This document shows, piece after piece, positions 1 to 7,220 of a stretch of DNA of 30,029 nt. The notes below the pieces were generated by a model. It saw nothing but the letters and a program-made list of their open reading frames with translations, did no database searches and had not been told where the DNA came from. The stretch comes from Phycisphaerae bacterium (GTDB taxonomy: Bacteria > Planctomycetota > Phycisphaerae > Phycisphaerales > SM1A02): contig NZFT01000024.1 in the NCBI GenBank assembly GCA_002690755.1, forward strand, positions 1 to 30,029, given 5' to 3'. Each line of letters begins with the position of its first letter. Position 1 is the first letter of the stretch. The translations under genes and the position numbers were made by a program.

Positions 1-925
1 CGAGCACGTTCTCGGCAAAGCTCGGGGTTCGTTCGATCGCGCCCGCGGCGGCGACCGATCCCTCGAATTCGACCAGGGTCGTGCCCTGGTCCGCGAGCTT
101 GCGGAGCTCGAGCAGGGAACGTCCCTTCGGATCGCAGGCGGCGGCGAGCGATTCGCCGGCGTCGGGCGTCATCATGAAGACCGGGACGTCGTCGATGACC
201 TTCGAGGTGCCTCGCATGAGTTCACCGGAACGGGGGTCGTCCGCGCCGGGGGGGTTGATGAGGATCACGCCGGCGGGGTTTCGCTTCTCGAGCGCACCGA
301 ACTTGCTCGCGAAGGTCGACTTCCGCGACCAGCGTCGATCGTTCCAGAGACTGTTGCCCGTTTCGTCCATCGGTTCGAATCGCAGCATGACCGCGATCTT
401 GCCGGTGAGGTCGGTGTCCTCTTCGAAGGACTGATAGTCGTCGTTGCCGTCGTCGATGGAGTATCCGACGAAGACCATCTCGCCTTCGATCTCGCCGTCG
501 CCGCCGAGTCCGGTGAACTCGAAGTCCGCGCCGAGGTCGAACACGACTTCGCCGTTCGTGCCGTCCACCACCAGGGACTGATCCCGGAACTCCGTCTTGG
601 ATCCGAGCTCGAAGGCCTGCTTCCAGCTTCGCTCGCCGGTCTGCGCGTCGAACATGCCGGGTTCGAGGCCAGCCTGTTCGTACCAGTAGATCACGTAGTC
701 GCGTGCGTACTCCATGCCGGGCGTTCCCGGGAGTCGGCCGCCCATCCAGGGGCTGGACAGGATCGTGATGTGGTCGTTGAAGACCCGTTCCTCGACGGGG
801 ACCTCGATCATCGCCTCGCGGATCCGATCACCCTCCTCGGTCGCGATCGCGGTGGCGGCACCGGCGAGGCCTAGAGTGAGCAGGATCGGGGTGAGGGAGA
901 GGCGGCGGCATTGAATCGGGTTCAC
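1..925 (-). CDS. Secreted M28-family metallopeptidase, N-terminal part (truncated by window edge)
   Basis: 308 residues are visible and the 3' end lies outside the window. A GTG start at 925 is chosen because GGAG sits 10 nt upstream and the only nearby ATG (909-911) is out of frame. Residues 1-28 form a signal peptide (RR, then a Leu/Ala-rich core). Residues 58-80 carry a motif of the type L-x-x-x-x-x-x-GR-x-x-GT-x-G followed by an A-x-x-Y helix, which is typical of the N-terminus of M28 zinc aminopeptidases. Residues about 150-265 read as an inserted PA domain, with a strand ending in ILINPPGADDP. The zinc ligands of M28 enzymes lie further C-terminal and cannot be checked here. The expected role is extracytoplasmic peptide hydrolysis. 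The family call rests on the N-terminal motif and PA insertion, so another PA-containing peptidase remains possible. Confidence 0.72.
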   Translation of the reverse strand, partial: MNPIQCRRLSLTPILLTLGLAGAATAIATEEGDRIREAMIEVPVEERVFNDHITILSSPWMGGRLPGTPGMEYARDYVIYWYEQAGLEPGMFDAQTGERSWKQAFELGSKTEFRDQSLVVDGTNGEVVFDLGADFEFTGLGGDGEIEGEMVFVGYSIDDGNDDYQSFEEDTDLTGKIAVMLRFEPMDETGNSLWNDRRWSRKSTFASKFGALEKRNPAGVILINPPGADDPRSGELMRGTSKVIDDVPVFMMTPDAGESLAAACDPKGRSLLELRKLADQGTTLVEFEGSVAAAGAIERTPSFAENVL

Positions 926-1108
926 GGTGTGTTGACTCCGGGTCGTGAAGAGCGACCATTCGATGGATCGGAAGGGTGGAGCATAGGGCGGGGCCGCCGC
1001 CCGGGTCGAATTCCGGCGTGACGCCCCCGGGGGATCCCCGGACGCCGGTTCGGATTCAACCGCCGGTTCCCACGAGGGTTGCACGCCCCGGGCGGTACCC
1101 GGGACGCT

Positions 1109-1114
1109 TAGACT
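1109..1114 (+). promoter_or_regulatory. Putative -10 box (TAGACT) exactly 6 nt before ATG 1121
   Basis: TAGACT fits the -10 pattern TAnnnT and is separated from the start codon by six bases, which would place the transcription start on or next to the A of the ATG. No Shine-Dalgarno sequence lies between them. No convincing -35 hexamer is seen at 17 bp. The same spacing occurs before the genes at 5335 and 13323. This is an inference from spacing. Confidence 0.4.
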
Positions 1115-1120
1115 CGGGGC

Positions 1121-2461
1121 ATGACCACGCACGTCGATCGGCTCTGGCGTCTTCGTACCACCGCGATTCCCGTCCTCACCCTGTTCCTGGTCGCCGCGGT
1201 CGCACCGGCGGCGATCCACCCTCAGGACGGACCGCACGTCGACGTCCGGATCTCGATCGACGAATCCGCGGTGGTGGTCCGGCTCGAGATGAACCTGGTC
1301 TTCCTCGATCACATCGTCGACTTCCCCCGGGAGGATCCGGCTCGGATCTCCACCGTCGAGTGGCCGGCGCTTCAGCCGCTCCTGCTGGACTTCTTCACCC
1401 GGCGTCACCCGCTGCGGATCGACGGTCGAGTCACCGCGCCTTCGGTGGAGGGTCTTCAGATCAACGACCCGGATCTCGCGCTGCTGCCCTTGTTTCCGAT
1501 CTCGGGCGAACGCGGTCTTCGAAAGATTCGCTTCGAGTTGGAGTATCCGACCGACGGCAAGCCGTCGACGGTTGAGCTTTCCTGGACGACGTTCCCGCCG
1601 GACATCCTCACGGATCCGGTCGATCCGCCGCCCCTCGACATCGCGGCGGAGCTGGATGCGGAAGGTGTGCGGCAGCCGCTGCTCTTCAGCGGCGATCGCC
1701 CGGGGGTCACCTGGAAGGCGATGGGAGAGTCGATCGACGCCCGCCTCCTCGAGGTTCCGGCCTCACCGGTCGATCCCCCGACCGCGATTCCGATGCTGGC
1801 GATCGTCCTCTTCGTGACCGGCGGCGTCGTGGTTCTGGCGGGCGTCGTGATGTCGCGAAGTTCCGGCGCTCCGGGGCCTTTCGCGGCGTCGATCGTCCTC
1901 GAGGGTCTGTTGCTGCTCGGTGGCGTCGCGGTGCTGCTCACCGACGTCGGAACGATCGAGATCGGCGGCGGACCCCGCGCACCGGACGCGGCGGAGGCCG
2001 AGGCGATCTTCCGCCCGCTGCATGCGAACGTCTACCGCGCCTTCGACTACGTCGAGGAGTGGGACATCTACGACGCGTTGGATCGAAGCGTCGAAGGCCC
2101 CTTCCTTCAGAAGCTGTACCGCACCATCTTCCAGGGACTCGTGATGCAGGAGGAGGGCGGTGCGGTGGCACGCGTCTCGGACGTTCGGCCGATCGACATC
2201 CGCGTCGGCGACATCCGACGGGAGGACGGCGACGACGGCGTCGTCCGATCGGCCTTCGACGTGGAATGCCGCTGGCAGGTCGAGGGGGTGGTGAGTCACT
2301 GGGGCCACAGTCATCGCCGAATCAACGAGTACGTGGCCGAATGGGACGTCGTCGACGGGCCGAACGGGTGGCGACTGGTCGACGCTCGGATCACCGAGCA
2401 GGATCGCGTCGATCCCGATGCCAAAGGCGACTTCGGCGTCGGCGATGAATTCGAACTCTGA
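1121..2461 (+). CDS. Hypothetical membrane protein with a possible NTF2-like C-terminal domain
   Basis: 446 residues; family not recognised. Residues 13-32 look like a cleavable signal peptide or anchor. Residues 35-215 form a predicted extracytoplasmic beta-rich domain. Two hydrophobic helices follow at about 222-244 and 255-275. The C-terminal domain (about 290-446) starts with an acidic/aromatic helical stretch (HANVYRAFDYVEEWDIYDAL) and ends in alternating strands rich in Trp and His (HWGHSHRR, then WRLVDARI). This pattern resembles an NTF2/SnoaL-like cone, but that is only an inference. The ATG at 1121 has no Shine-Dalgarno sequence and may head a leaderless mRNA. The gene converges on the GYF-domain gene with 19 bp between stops. 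Nothing in the neighbourhood reveals the substrate or pathway. Confidence 0.8.
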   Translation: MTTHVDRLWRLRTTAIPVLTLFLVAAVAPAAIHPQDGPHVDVRISIDESAVVVRLEMNLVFLDHIVDFPREDPARISTVEWPALQPLLLDFFTRRHPLRIDGRVTAPSVEGLQINDPDLALLPLFPISGERGLRKIRFELEYPTDGKPSTVELSWTTFPPDILTDPVDPPPLDIAAELDAEGVRQPLLFSGDRPGVTWKAMGESIDARLLEVPASPVDPPTAIPMLAIVLFVTGGVVVLAGVVMSRSSGAPGPFAASIVLEGLLLLGGVAVLLTDVGTIEIGGGPRAPDAAEAEAIFRPLHANVYRAFDYVEEWDIYDALDRSVEGPFLQKLYRTIFQGLVMQEEGGAVARVSDVRPIDIRVGDIRREDGDDGVVRSAFDVECRWQVEGVVSHWGHSHRRINEYVAEWDVVDGPNGWRLVDARITEQDRVDPDAKGDFGVGDEFEL

Positions 2462-2476
2462 ATCCCGATCGAGAAG

Positions 2477-2492
2477 CCGATCAGATGATCGG
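2477..2492. other. Short inverted repeat between convergent genes
   Basis: CCGATCA and TGATCGG are perfect inverted copies separated by two bases, located at the meeting point of two convergent genes and overlapping the end of the minus-strand gene. There is no T-tract, and a two-base loop is too tight for a normal hairpin, so a terminator role is weak. It could be a fortuitous palindrome. Confidence 0.25.
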
Positions 2493-3449
2493 ATCGACGG
2501 GGGTTCGGCGATCCGCGACCGCCGCATTCCTCGCTTCGTCGAGCCGGCCCAGATGCCAGGCGGTGACGCGTCCGCACGGAAACGTGATCGACTCCCCGCC
2601 ATCCACGACCAGGGCCCGTGAGGTCGAGGTGAGCAGCAGGAGGATTCCGGCAAGGCCGAAGAAGGCCGCGATGATGATGCTCACGGCCCCCGAACTCGCG
2701 GCGAGCGAGGTGCCGGCGGTGGCGTCGAGGGCGGACGTCACCGCGCCGAGGAAGCTTGCGCCCACCAGCGTGAACAGTGCGTTCAACAGCAGGAGCGCGC
2801 CGAAGACCAGTCGGATCGGACCCGTCCGGCGTTCCACGCCGAAGGACCGGACCCGTTCGGGATAGGCGATCCGAGTGGACTGGGTCATGAGGTCCGGAAG
2901 GACCGCGGCGATCCGTCGGTTCGTGCAGATCAGCACGCCACGCCGTCCGAGCAGCGCGGCGAGGATCGAGTTCCGACTCATGTCGAGGAACGACTGGGTC
3001 ACCGTGAACACGTCGAATTCCCCGGGTAGCCGTTCGACGAGCACGCCGTTCTCGACCAGGGCGTCCGCGTTGGCCGAAGCTCGTGCGAGATCCAGCTCAT
3101 GGCCGGAGCCCGGCGACTGGTCGAGGATCGACGGCACGGGCTCGACGGGTGACGGGTCGGTCTCGGGGTCCACCGGATCCAGCATCGGCTCGAGATCCGA
3201 CGGCTTCAATCCGAGGTCGTCCTCGCCGTCGAGCGGGGTGGCCGGTCCGGGGATCGGCGCATCGCTTCGCGAGATCGAGGTGCGGTCGCCGAGGCCGGGG
3301 ATCTGTTCGAACGGACTCCAGGTCCGTCCCGTCTCGCGGCGGACGAAATCCCCGGGGCCGAGCCGCTGCTGGTCCGCGAGTTCCCGCAGTTCATCACTGC
3401 CGAACGGGCCGTATTCCCGACCGTCCATGCTTCGGACGATGTATTTCAT
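2481..3449 (-). CDS. GYF_2-domain protein with split PH-like region and two membrane helices
   Basis: 322 residues. Residues 1-53 match the bacterial GYF_2 (DUF4339) pattern: Y-I-V-x-x-x-DG-x-x-YGPF at the start, an L-x-x-L helix, then W-x-P and IPGL at the end. Residues 55-125 are a Pro/Asp-rich linker. Residues 130-210 contain a beta-rich segment (GVLICTNRRIAAV, then YPERVRSFGVERR) resembling bacterial PH domains. Two transmembrane helices lie at about 212-236 and 253-274. A last PH-like piece (SITFPCGRVTAWHLGRLDEA) follows, giving the impression of a PH fold interrupted by a membrane hairpin. GYF_2 domains usually bind peptides; the partner is unknown. The start at 3449 is supported by AGGAG nine bases upstream. 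The gene is divergent from the cytochrome gene at 3646. Confidence 0.8.
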   Translation of the reverse strand: MKYIVRSMDGREYGPFGSDELRELADQQRLGPGDFVRRETGRTWSPFEQIPGLGDRTSISRSDAPIPGPATPLDGEDDLGLKPSDLEPMLDPVDPETDPSPVEPVPSILDQSPGSGHELDLARASANADALVENGVLVERLPGEFDVFTVTQSFLDMSRNSILAALLGRRGVLICTNRRIAAVLPDLMTQSTRIAYPERVRSFGVERRTGPIRLVFGALLLLNALFTLVGASFLGAVTSALDATAGTSLAASSGAVSIIIAAFFGLAGILLLLTSTSRALVVDGGESITFPCGRVTAWHLGRLDEARNAAVADRRTPVDPII

Positions 3450-3613
3450 GCACGAGGTCTCCTGCCGGATGCCGGCTCGGGGGGCGCGAGGCTAACCGTC
3501 CCGGGGCGGTCACGCCAGTGGTGACGGCGGGTCTGACCGGCTCTGAGCGAGGGTCGATCCGCCCGGGTCTCGTGGATTCGGGGGTCGGCGCTCGATCTGC
3601 GGCCGTCGCAAGG

Positions 3614-3619
3614 TATCCT
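3614..3619 (+). promoter_or_regulatory. Putative -10 box (TATCCT) for the cytochrome/LRR gene
   Basis: TATCCT lies in the 196-bp divergent spacer and would give a leader of about 20 nt ending in GGAG before the GTG at 3646. A CTCGAT hexamer sits 17 bp upstream, a poor match to TTGACA. Nothing else clear is visible in the spacer 3450-3645. Confidence 0.3.
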
Positions 3620-3645
3620 CGACGTACCACCATGGAGCCTCTCGC

Positions 3646-5217
3646 GTGATCGATCTCACCTCCATCGTCCTTCCAGACGTTCTCGAACCCGTACTCGGCG
3701 GCCTCGCCGCCGCGAGCGGTGGCGGCGACGATCGGTGGATGCGGCTCCTCGGGCGCCTTCATCCCCTCGTCGTCCACTTTCCGATCGGTCTTGCGATCAC
3801 CGCGGCCGTGGTGGAACTGGTGAACATCATCCGTCGTCGACGCGACGCCTCCCCGTTCGCGTTCACTGCGACCGGCATCGCGGCGGGGACGGCGATCATC
3901 GCCGCGTTCTTCGGGTGGTTGAACGCCGACTACGAAGGGGCGACGCAGGGGACGACGCTCTTCCTGCACCGATGGCTCGGCATCATCGCGGCCGGCGGCC
4001 TGTCGATCGTCTTTCTCGCCGGCATCGCAGGGCGGAGCGGCATTCGCATCACGGCTTTCAATGGATATCGATGGGGACTTCTGGTCTGCGCGATCGTGCT
4101 GGCGGTCGGTTCCCACTTCGGCGGCGAGATGGTCTACGGGAAGGGGTATCTCACGAAGGTGATCTTCGCCTCGAGTGACAAACCCGCCGTCCCCGCCACC
4201 GGTGCCGAACCCGCCGTCCCGGCGTCCGGTGACGAGACCGCGGCCCCCGTGGGCACCGACGCTCCGGCGGCGGAAGCGGACGCGAGCGGGAACGGGGACT
4301 CGACTTCGGTGGCCGATGCGTCGACGGTGGACTTTCGTCGCGATGTTCTTCCGATTCTCGACGCACGGTGCGTCGAGTGTCACGGGCCGGACAAGGTCAA
4401 GGGCGACTTGAGACTCGACAGTGAAGCCGCGATCTTCGCGGGCGATCCGGAATGGTGGACCGTGCTCTGGGGGGATCCCGATCACAGCCTTCTTCTCGAA
4501 CGGATTCTGCTTCCAGCGGACGATCCGGATGCCATGCCTCCGAACGGCGATCGTCTGACCGCTGCGAACATCGACACGATCCGGACCTGGATCGAATCGG
4601 GCGGCGGGGGCGGTAAGGCGGATGTGGACGCATCGGCGACGATTCCGCCTCCCGCGGCGTCCGTCCCGGATGTCGGTGACGCGGCGGCGATCTCCACCGC
4701 GGCCGACGGGTTGCGGCAGCGTGGCGTGCTCGCGATGCGCATCGCCCAGAATTCCGAGGACTGGGAAGTGAACGCGAGCCTGGTGTCGCCGCCGTTCACG
4801 GACGACGACTTCAAACTCCTGAAAGGCCTCGAAACGGTACTCGTCCAGGCGAGTTTCAATCGAAGTCAGATCACCGACGCGGGGCTCGATGGCCTCGCCG
4901 GATTCGATCGGTTGAACGCGCTCCGCCTCGCGCAGACCGAAATCGGTGACGGCGCGGTCGACGCCTTGCTGCGGCTCGAAGGGCTGGAGATTCTGAACCT
5001 CTACGGGACCCGCATCTCCGATGCCGGTCTGTCCCGGCTTCTGACGCTTCCGAACCTGAAGCGGGTCTACTGCGCCGACAGCGCGGTGACGCCCGAGGGT
5101 GTGGTCGCGGCGATGAAGAACGCCCGTTCCGGACTCGACGTGATCGGCCCGGACGCCGTGTCGGCTGCGGCGGTGAGCGATGCGGAAGCCGCCGACGGCG
5201 AATCCGCATCCCCTTGA
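3646..5217 (+). CDS. DUF2231 membrane protein fused to planctomycete cytochrome c and leucine-rich repeats
   Basis: 523 residues with three modules. Residues 32-165 form a DUF2231-type four-helix membrane domain (helices near 42-61, 72-92, 109-128 and 143-160) with conserved His in LHPLVVHFPIGL, at H109 and at H157 (GSHFGGEMVYG). Residues 170-220 are an Ala/Pro-rich linker. Residues 225-320 are a planctomycete cytochrome c domain (FRRDVLPILDARCVECHG) with one heme c motif, C242-x-x-C245-H246, and a downstream AMPPNG that probably supplies the Met ligand. Residues about 385-500 hold leucine-rich repeats of the bacterial I-T-D-A-G-L type. The GTG start at 3646 is preceded by GGAG at eight bases. 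The expected role is membrane electron transfer, or sensing with a surface LRR. The fused oxidoreductase that often accompanies such cytochromes is absent here. Confidence 0.85.
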   Translation: MIDLTSIVLPDVLEPVLGGLAAASGGGDDRWMRLLGRLHPLVVHFPIGLAITAAVVELVNIIRRRRDASPFAFTATGIAAGTAIIAAFFGWLNADYEGATQGTTLFLHRWLGIIAAGGLSIVFLAGIAGRSGIRITAFNGYRWGLLVCAIVLAVGSHFGGEMVYGKGYLTKVIFASSDKPAVPATGAEPAVPASGDETAAPVGTDAPAAEADASGNGDSTSVADASTVDFRRDVLPILDARCVECHGPDKVKGDLRLDSEAAIFAGDPEWWTVLWGDPDHSLLLERILLPADDPDAMPPNGDRLTAANIDTIRTWIESGGGGGKADVDASATIPPPAASVPDVGDAAAISTAADGLRQRGVLAMRIAQNSEDWEVNASLVSPPFTDDDFKLLKGLETVLVQASFNRSQITDAGLDGLAGFDRLNALRLAQTEIGDGAVDALLRLEGLEILNLYGTRISDAGLSRLLTLPNLKRVYCADSAVTPEGVVAAMKNARSGLDVIGPDAVSAAAVSDAEAADGESASP

Positions 5218-5322
5218 ATCCAATCCGGCTTCGAAGTTCCCGGAAGTCGCATCGGGGGGATTTCATGCCTCCGGTCCGAAAGCAGGAAAGAAGAAGTCTT
5301 TCGATTCGAGGGCTCGTTCCTC

Positions 5323-5328
5323 TATGCT
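5323..5328 (+). promoter_or_regulatory. Putative -10 box (TATGCT) exactly 6 nt before ATG 5335
   Basis: TATGCT followed by six bases and then ATG would start the transcript at the start codon. The only purine-rich stretch (GGAG at 5330-5333) is one base from the ATG, too close to act as a Shine-Dalgarno site. A TTCGAT hexamer lies 17 bp upstream of the box. Inference from spacing. Confidence 0.4.
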
Positions 5329-5334
5329 TGGAGC

Positions 5335-6612
5335 ATGAAACGAATCCTCAATCCGAACCCCAGTCGCATCCTCCCCGCGCTGCTCCTCGCCCTTCCCGCC
5401 GGGATCACCCACGCCGGAGACACCATCCACTTCGAGATCATCTCGGAGGGGCTGGCGAACGGCGTCTCCGACGACGGCAGCGCCGTGGTCGGGCAGAACA
5501 ATTCGGGTGGCTTCATCTGGACATTCGACGGACTCCAGGAGATCGGTGGCGTCGCGGCGATCGCGGCGGATGCGGACGGATCGTTCATCACCGGTGACCG
5601 GTCGCTTCCGAGTGGCGACACCGCCGCGAGATACGTCGTGACGGAAGGCTGGACCCAGTTCGGCGGCCTCGGACCGAGCGGATGTGATTCGAGTCTTTCG
5701 AGCGCCTACGACATCAGCTCCGACGGCCAACGCTGCGTCGGGCTCGGTTGGGACGGTTGCGCCGCGAGCGCCTTTCTCTGGTCACCGGATGACGGGATGT
5801 TCGAGCTCCCGCGCATCGGGCCGAGCGCCACTCGGGCGGACACGATCTCCGGTGACGGGACCGTCATCGGCGGCTGGGACCAGGCCTCGAACGGCGGTCG
5901 TCGCGCGGCCGCGTGGTTCGAGAATGCGAGGACCGGTGAATGGGAGGAGACGCTGGTCCTCGAGTCGACCCTCGGGAATTCGGCTGGATACGGCGAAGTG
6001 AACGGCTCGAACGGTGACGGCTCGATCCTCGTGGGAAGCGCGGACGGGACGTCCGACGATACGTCCGGCGCCTTCATGTACCTCGCCGACGATGGCGTCG
6101 TGAACCTCGGTCTGTTGCCCCCGAACGACTTCCCGTATGGAGGCGGCGCTCTGGACGTCGCCGAGGACGGACGCGCGGTGGTGGGATACCAGCGAGAGGG
6201 ATTCGGTGGGGGCCAGTCCTTCCGCGCCACCTACTGGACGCCGGAAACCGGTCTCGTCGATCTAAAGGAACATCTCAACGGCCTGGGCGCCGGGATACCA
6301 GCCGGATTCACGCTCGCCGCCGCCCAGTCGATCAGCGACGACGGCACCGTCATCTGCGGTTGGGGTTACGAAGGACTCTTCTTCTTTCAGGATGCGTGGG
6401 TCGTGATCCTCAAGGGCGGAGAGCCGGAACCCTGCCCGGGCGACTTGAACGGTGACGGTCGCGTCGACGGTGGTGACCTCGGCCTCCTGCTCGCCGTCTG
6501 GGGAACCTCGGATCCCGCGGCGGATCTCAATGGAAGCGGAACCGTCGACGGCGGTGACCTGGGCCTGCTCCTGAGTGCCTGGGGCCCGTGTCCCTCGGGT
6601 CTGTGCCCCTGA
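5335..6612 (+). CDS. Secreted HAF-repeat protein with C-terminal dockerin-like repeats
   Basis: 425 residues. Residues 1-27 are a classical signal peptide (KR, Leu-rich core, cleavage after THA). Residues 30-360 carry repeated segments of the type G-V-S-D-D-G-S-x-V-V-G followed by an aromatic strand such as GFIWT, as in the HAF extracellular-repeat family; these are likely beta-propeller blades. Residues 367-418 hold two dockerin type I-like calcium loops: the first (DLNGDGRVDGGDLGLLL) is complete, and in the second the fifth loop position is Ser instead of Asp. Cys residues bracket the pair (C367; two Cys in the last ten residues). Such tails are common on exported proteins of Phycisphaerae and need not imply a cellulosome. 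No cohesin is seen in the window. The gene is monocistronic and ends 57 bp before a strong terminator. Confidence 0.85.
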   Translation: MKRILNPNPSRILPALLLALPAGITHAGDTIHFEIISEGLANGVSDDGSAVVGQNNSGGFIWTFDGLQEIGGVAAIAADADGSFITGDRSLPSGDTAARYVVTEGWTQFGGLGPSGCDSSLSSAYDISSDGQRCVGLGWDGCAASAFLWSPDDGMFELPRIGPSATRADTISGDGTVIGGWDQASNGGRRAAAWFENARTGEWEETLVLESTLGNSAGYGEVNGSNGDGSILVGSADGTSDDTSGAFMYLADDGVVNLGLLPPNDFPYGGGALDVAEDGRAVVGYQREGFGGGQSFRATYWTPETGLVDLKEHLNGLGAGIPAGFTLAAAQSISDDGTVICGWGYEGLFFFQDAWVVILKGGEPEPCPGDLNGDGRVDGGDLGLLLAVWGTSDPAADLNGSGTVDGGDLGLLLSAWGPCPSGLCP

Positions 6613-6668
6613 GCCGTCGGCGGACGCTCGGCCAAACGTCGATGCAGGTGGTTCGAGACACTGCAAGC

Positions 6669-6713
6669 CCAAAACCCCTCGCCGTCGGCGTCGCGCCGAC
6701 CGGGGGGTTTTTC
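6669..6713. terminator. Bidirectional intrinsic terminator
   Basis: The stretch has a run of A and CCCC on the left, a GC-rich stem with GTCGGCG and CGCCGAC as inverted arms around a three-base loop, and GGGG plus a run of five T on the right. It serves the plus-strand HAF gene (stop 6612). Read on the minus strand the arm ends in GGGGTTTT, so it also serves the zinc-ribbon gene that stops at 6732. It is the clearest terminator in the window. Confidence 0.85.
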
Positions 6714-6731
6714 TTCAGGCCCGCTGGTGGG

Positions 6732-7085
6732 TCAGGAGATCGCCCCCGGACGACCTTTGAACGATCCAATCCGACACTTCGGGCACGTCCGGCCTTCGAG
6801 CCGACAGTTGTCGCTGATGCTTCCGCTTCGGCATTTCGTACAGGTCGCTCGTGGCCGTTCGGAATCCACTCGAAACTGATGATTGCAGTCGAGGCAGAGA
6901 TGTGGGAGGTCGACGCCTTCGATCGGCTGGGCGGGAATTCCGGGGTGATGCGCGTAGACCTTGCATCGAGATCGCGGCTCGCCTTGGAGCGATCGGTTCC
7001 AATCGATGTAGTCCGGATCCCCGTCGTCCCACGCCTCCACGTGGTTGTCGCAGGAGTCGCACTCGAAGATCGTGGACTGCGCCAC
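6732..7085 (-). CDS. Small zinc-ribbon protein
   Basis: 117 residues. Family not recognised, but the protein has four CxxC knuckles (C9/C12, C64/C67, C82/C85, C101/C104) plus lone Cys at 41 and 94, giving enough ligands for two or more zinc ions. The N-terminal half is acidic (WDDGDPDYIDWN) and the C-terminal half is basic, ending in CPKCRIGSFKGRPG, like a rubredoxin or zinc-ribbon knuckle. The GTG start at 7085 is preferred because AGGAG lies nine bases upstream. The longer frame begins with a GTG at 7136 that would overlap the 3' end of the tRNA. The gene sits 49 bp downstream of tRNA-Arg and ends at the bidirectional terminator. It may bind RNA, DNA or a protein partner; this cannot be decided from the sequence. 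Confidence 0.7.
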   Translation of the reverse strand: MAQSTIFECDSCDNHVEAWDDGDPDYIDWNRSLQGEPRSRCKVYAHHPGIPAQPIEGVDLPHLCLDCNHQFRVDSERPRATCTKCRSGSISDNCRLEGRTCPKCRIGSFKGRPGAIS

Positions 7086-7134
7086 GCGGTCGTTCTCCTG
7101 CGGTCGGTCTTGATGGACGCTCTCGCTTCGAAAC

Positions 7135-7207
7135 ACCCCGGGGAAGATTCGAACTTCCGACCTGCGGATTAGAAGTCCGCTGCTCTATCCAACTGAGCTA
7201 CCGGGGC
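7135..7207 (-). tRNA. tRNA-Arg (anticodon TCT)
   Basis: 73 nt folds into a complete cloverleaf. The acceptor is GCCCCGG pairing with CCGGGGT (one G-U closing pair). The D arm is GCTC/GAGC with AGTTGGATA. The anticodon stem is GCGGA/TCCGC around CTTCTAA with TCT at the centre. The variable loop is five bases, and the T arm is GGAAG/CTTCC around TTCGAAT. CCA is not encoded (GTT follows). The gene lies 13 bp after the nuclease-like gene and is probably cotranscribed with it. It decodes the rare AGA/AGG arginine codons. Confidence 0.95.
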
Positions 7208-7220
7208 AGGTGCGCTGATC

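Noticed and set aside
3394..5223. Minus-strand open frame of 609 codons
   Set aside because: Antisense to the cytochrome/LRR gene with its CxxCH motif; no recognisable domain.
7086..7136. Longer start (GTG 7136) for the zinc-ribbon gene
   Set aside because: It would overlap the 3' end of tRNA-Arg and has no ribosome site, whereas GTG 7085 has AGGAG at nine bases.
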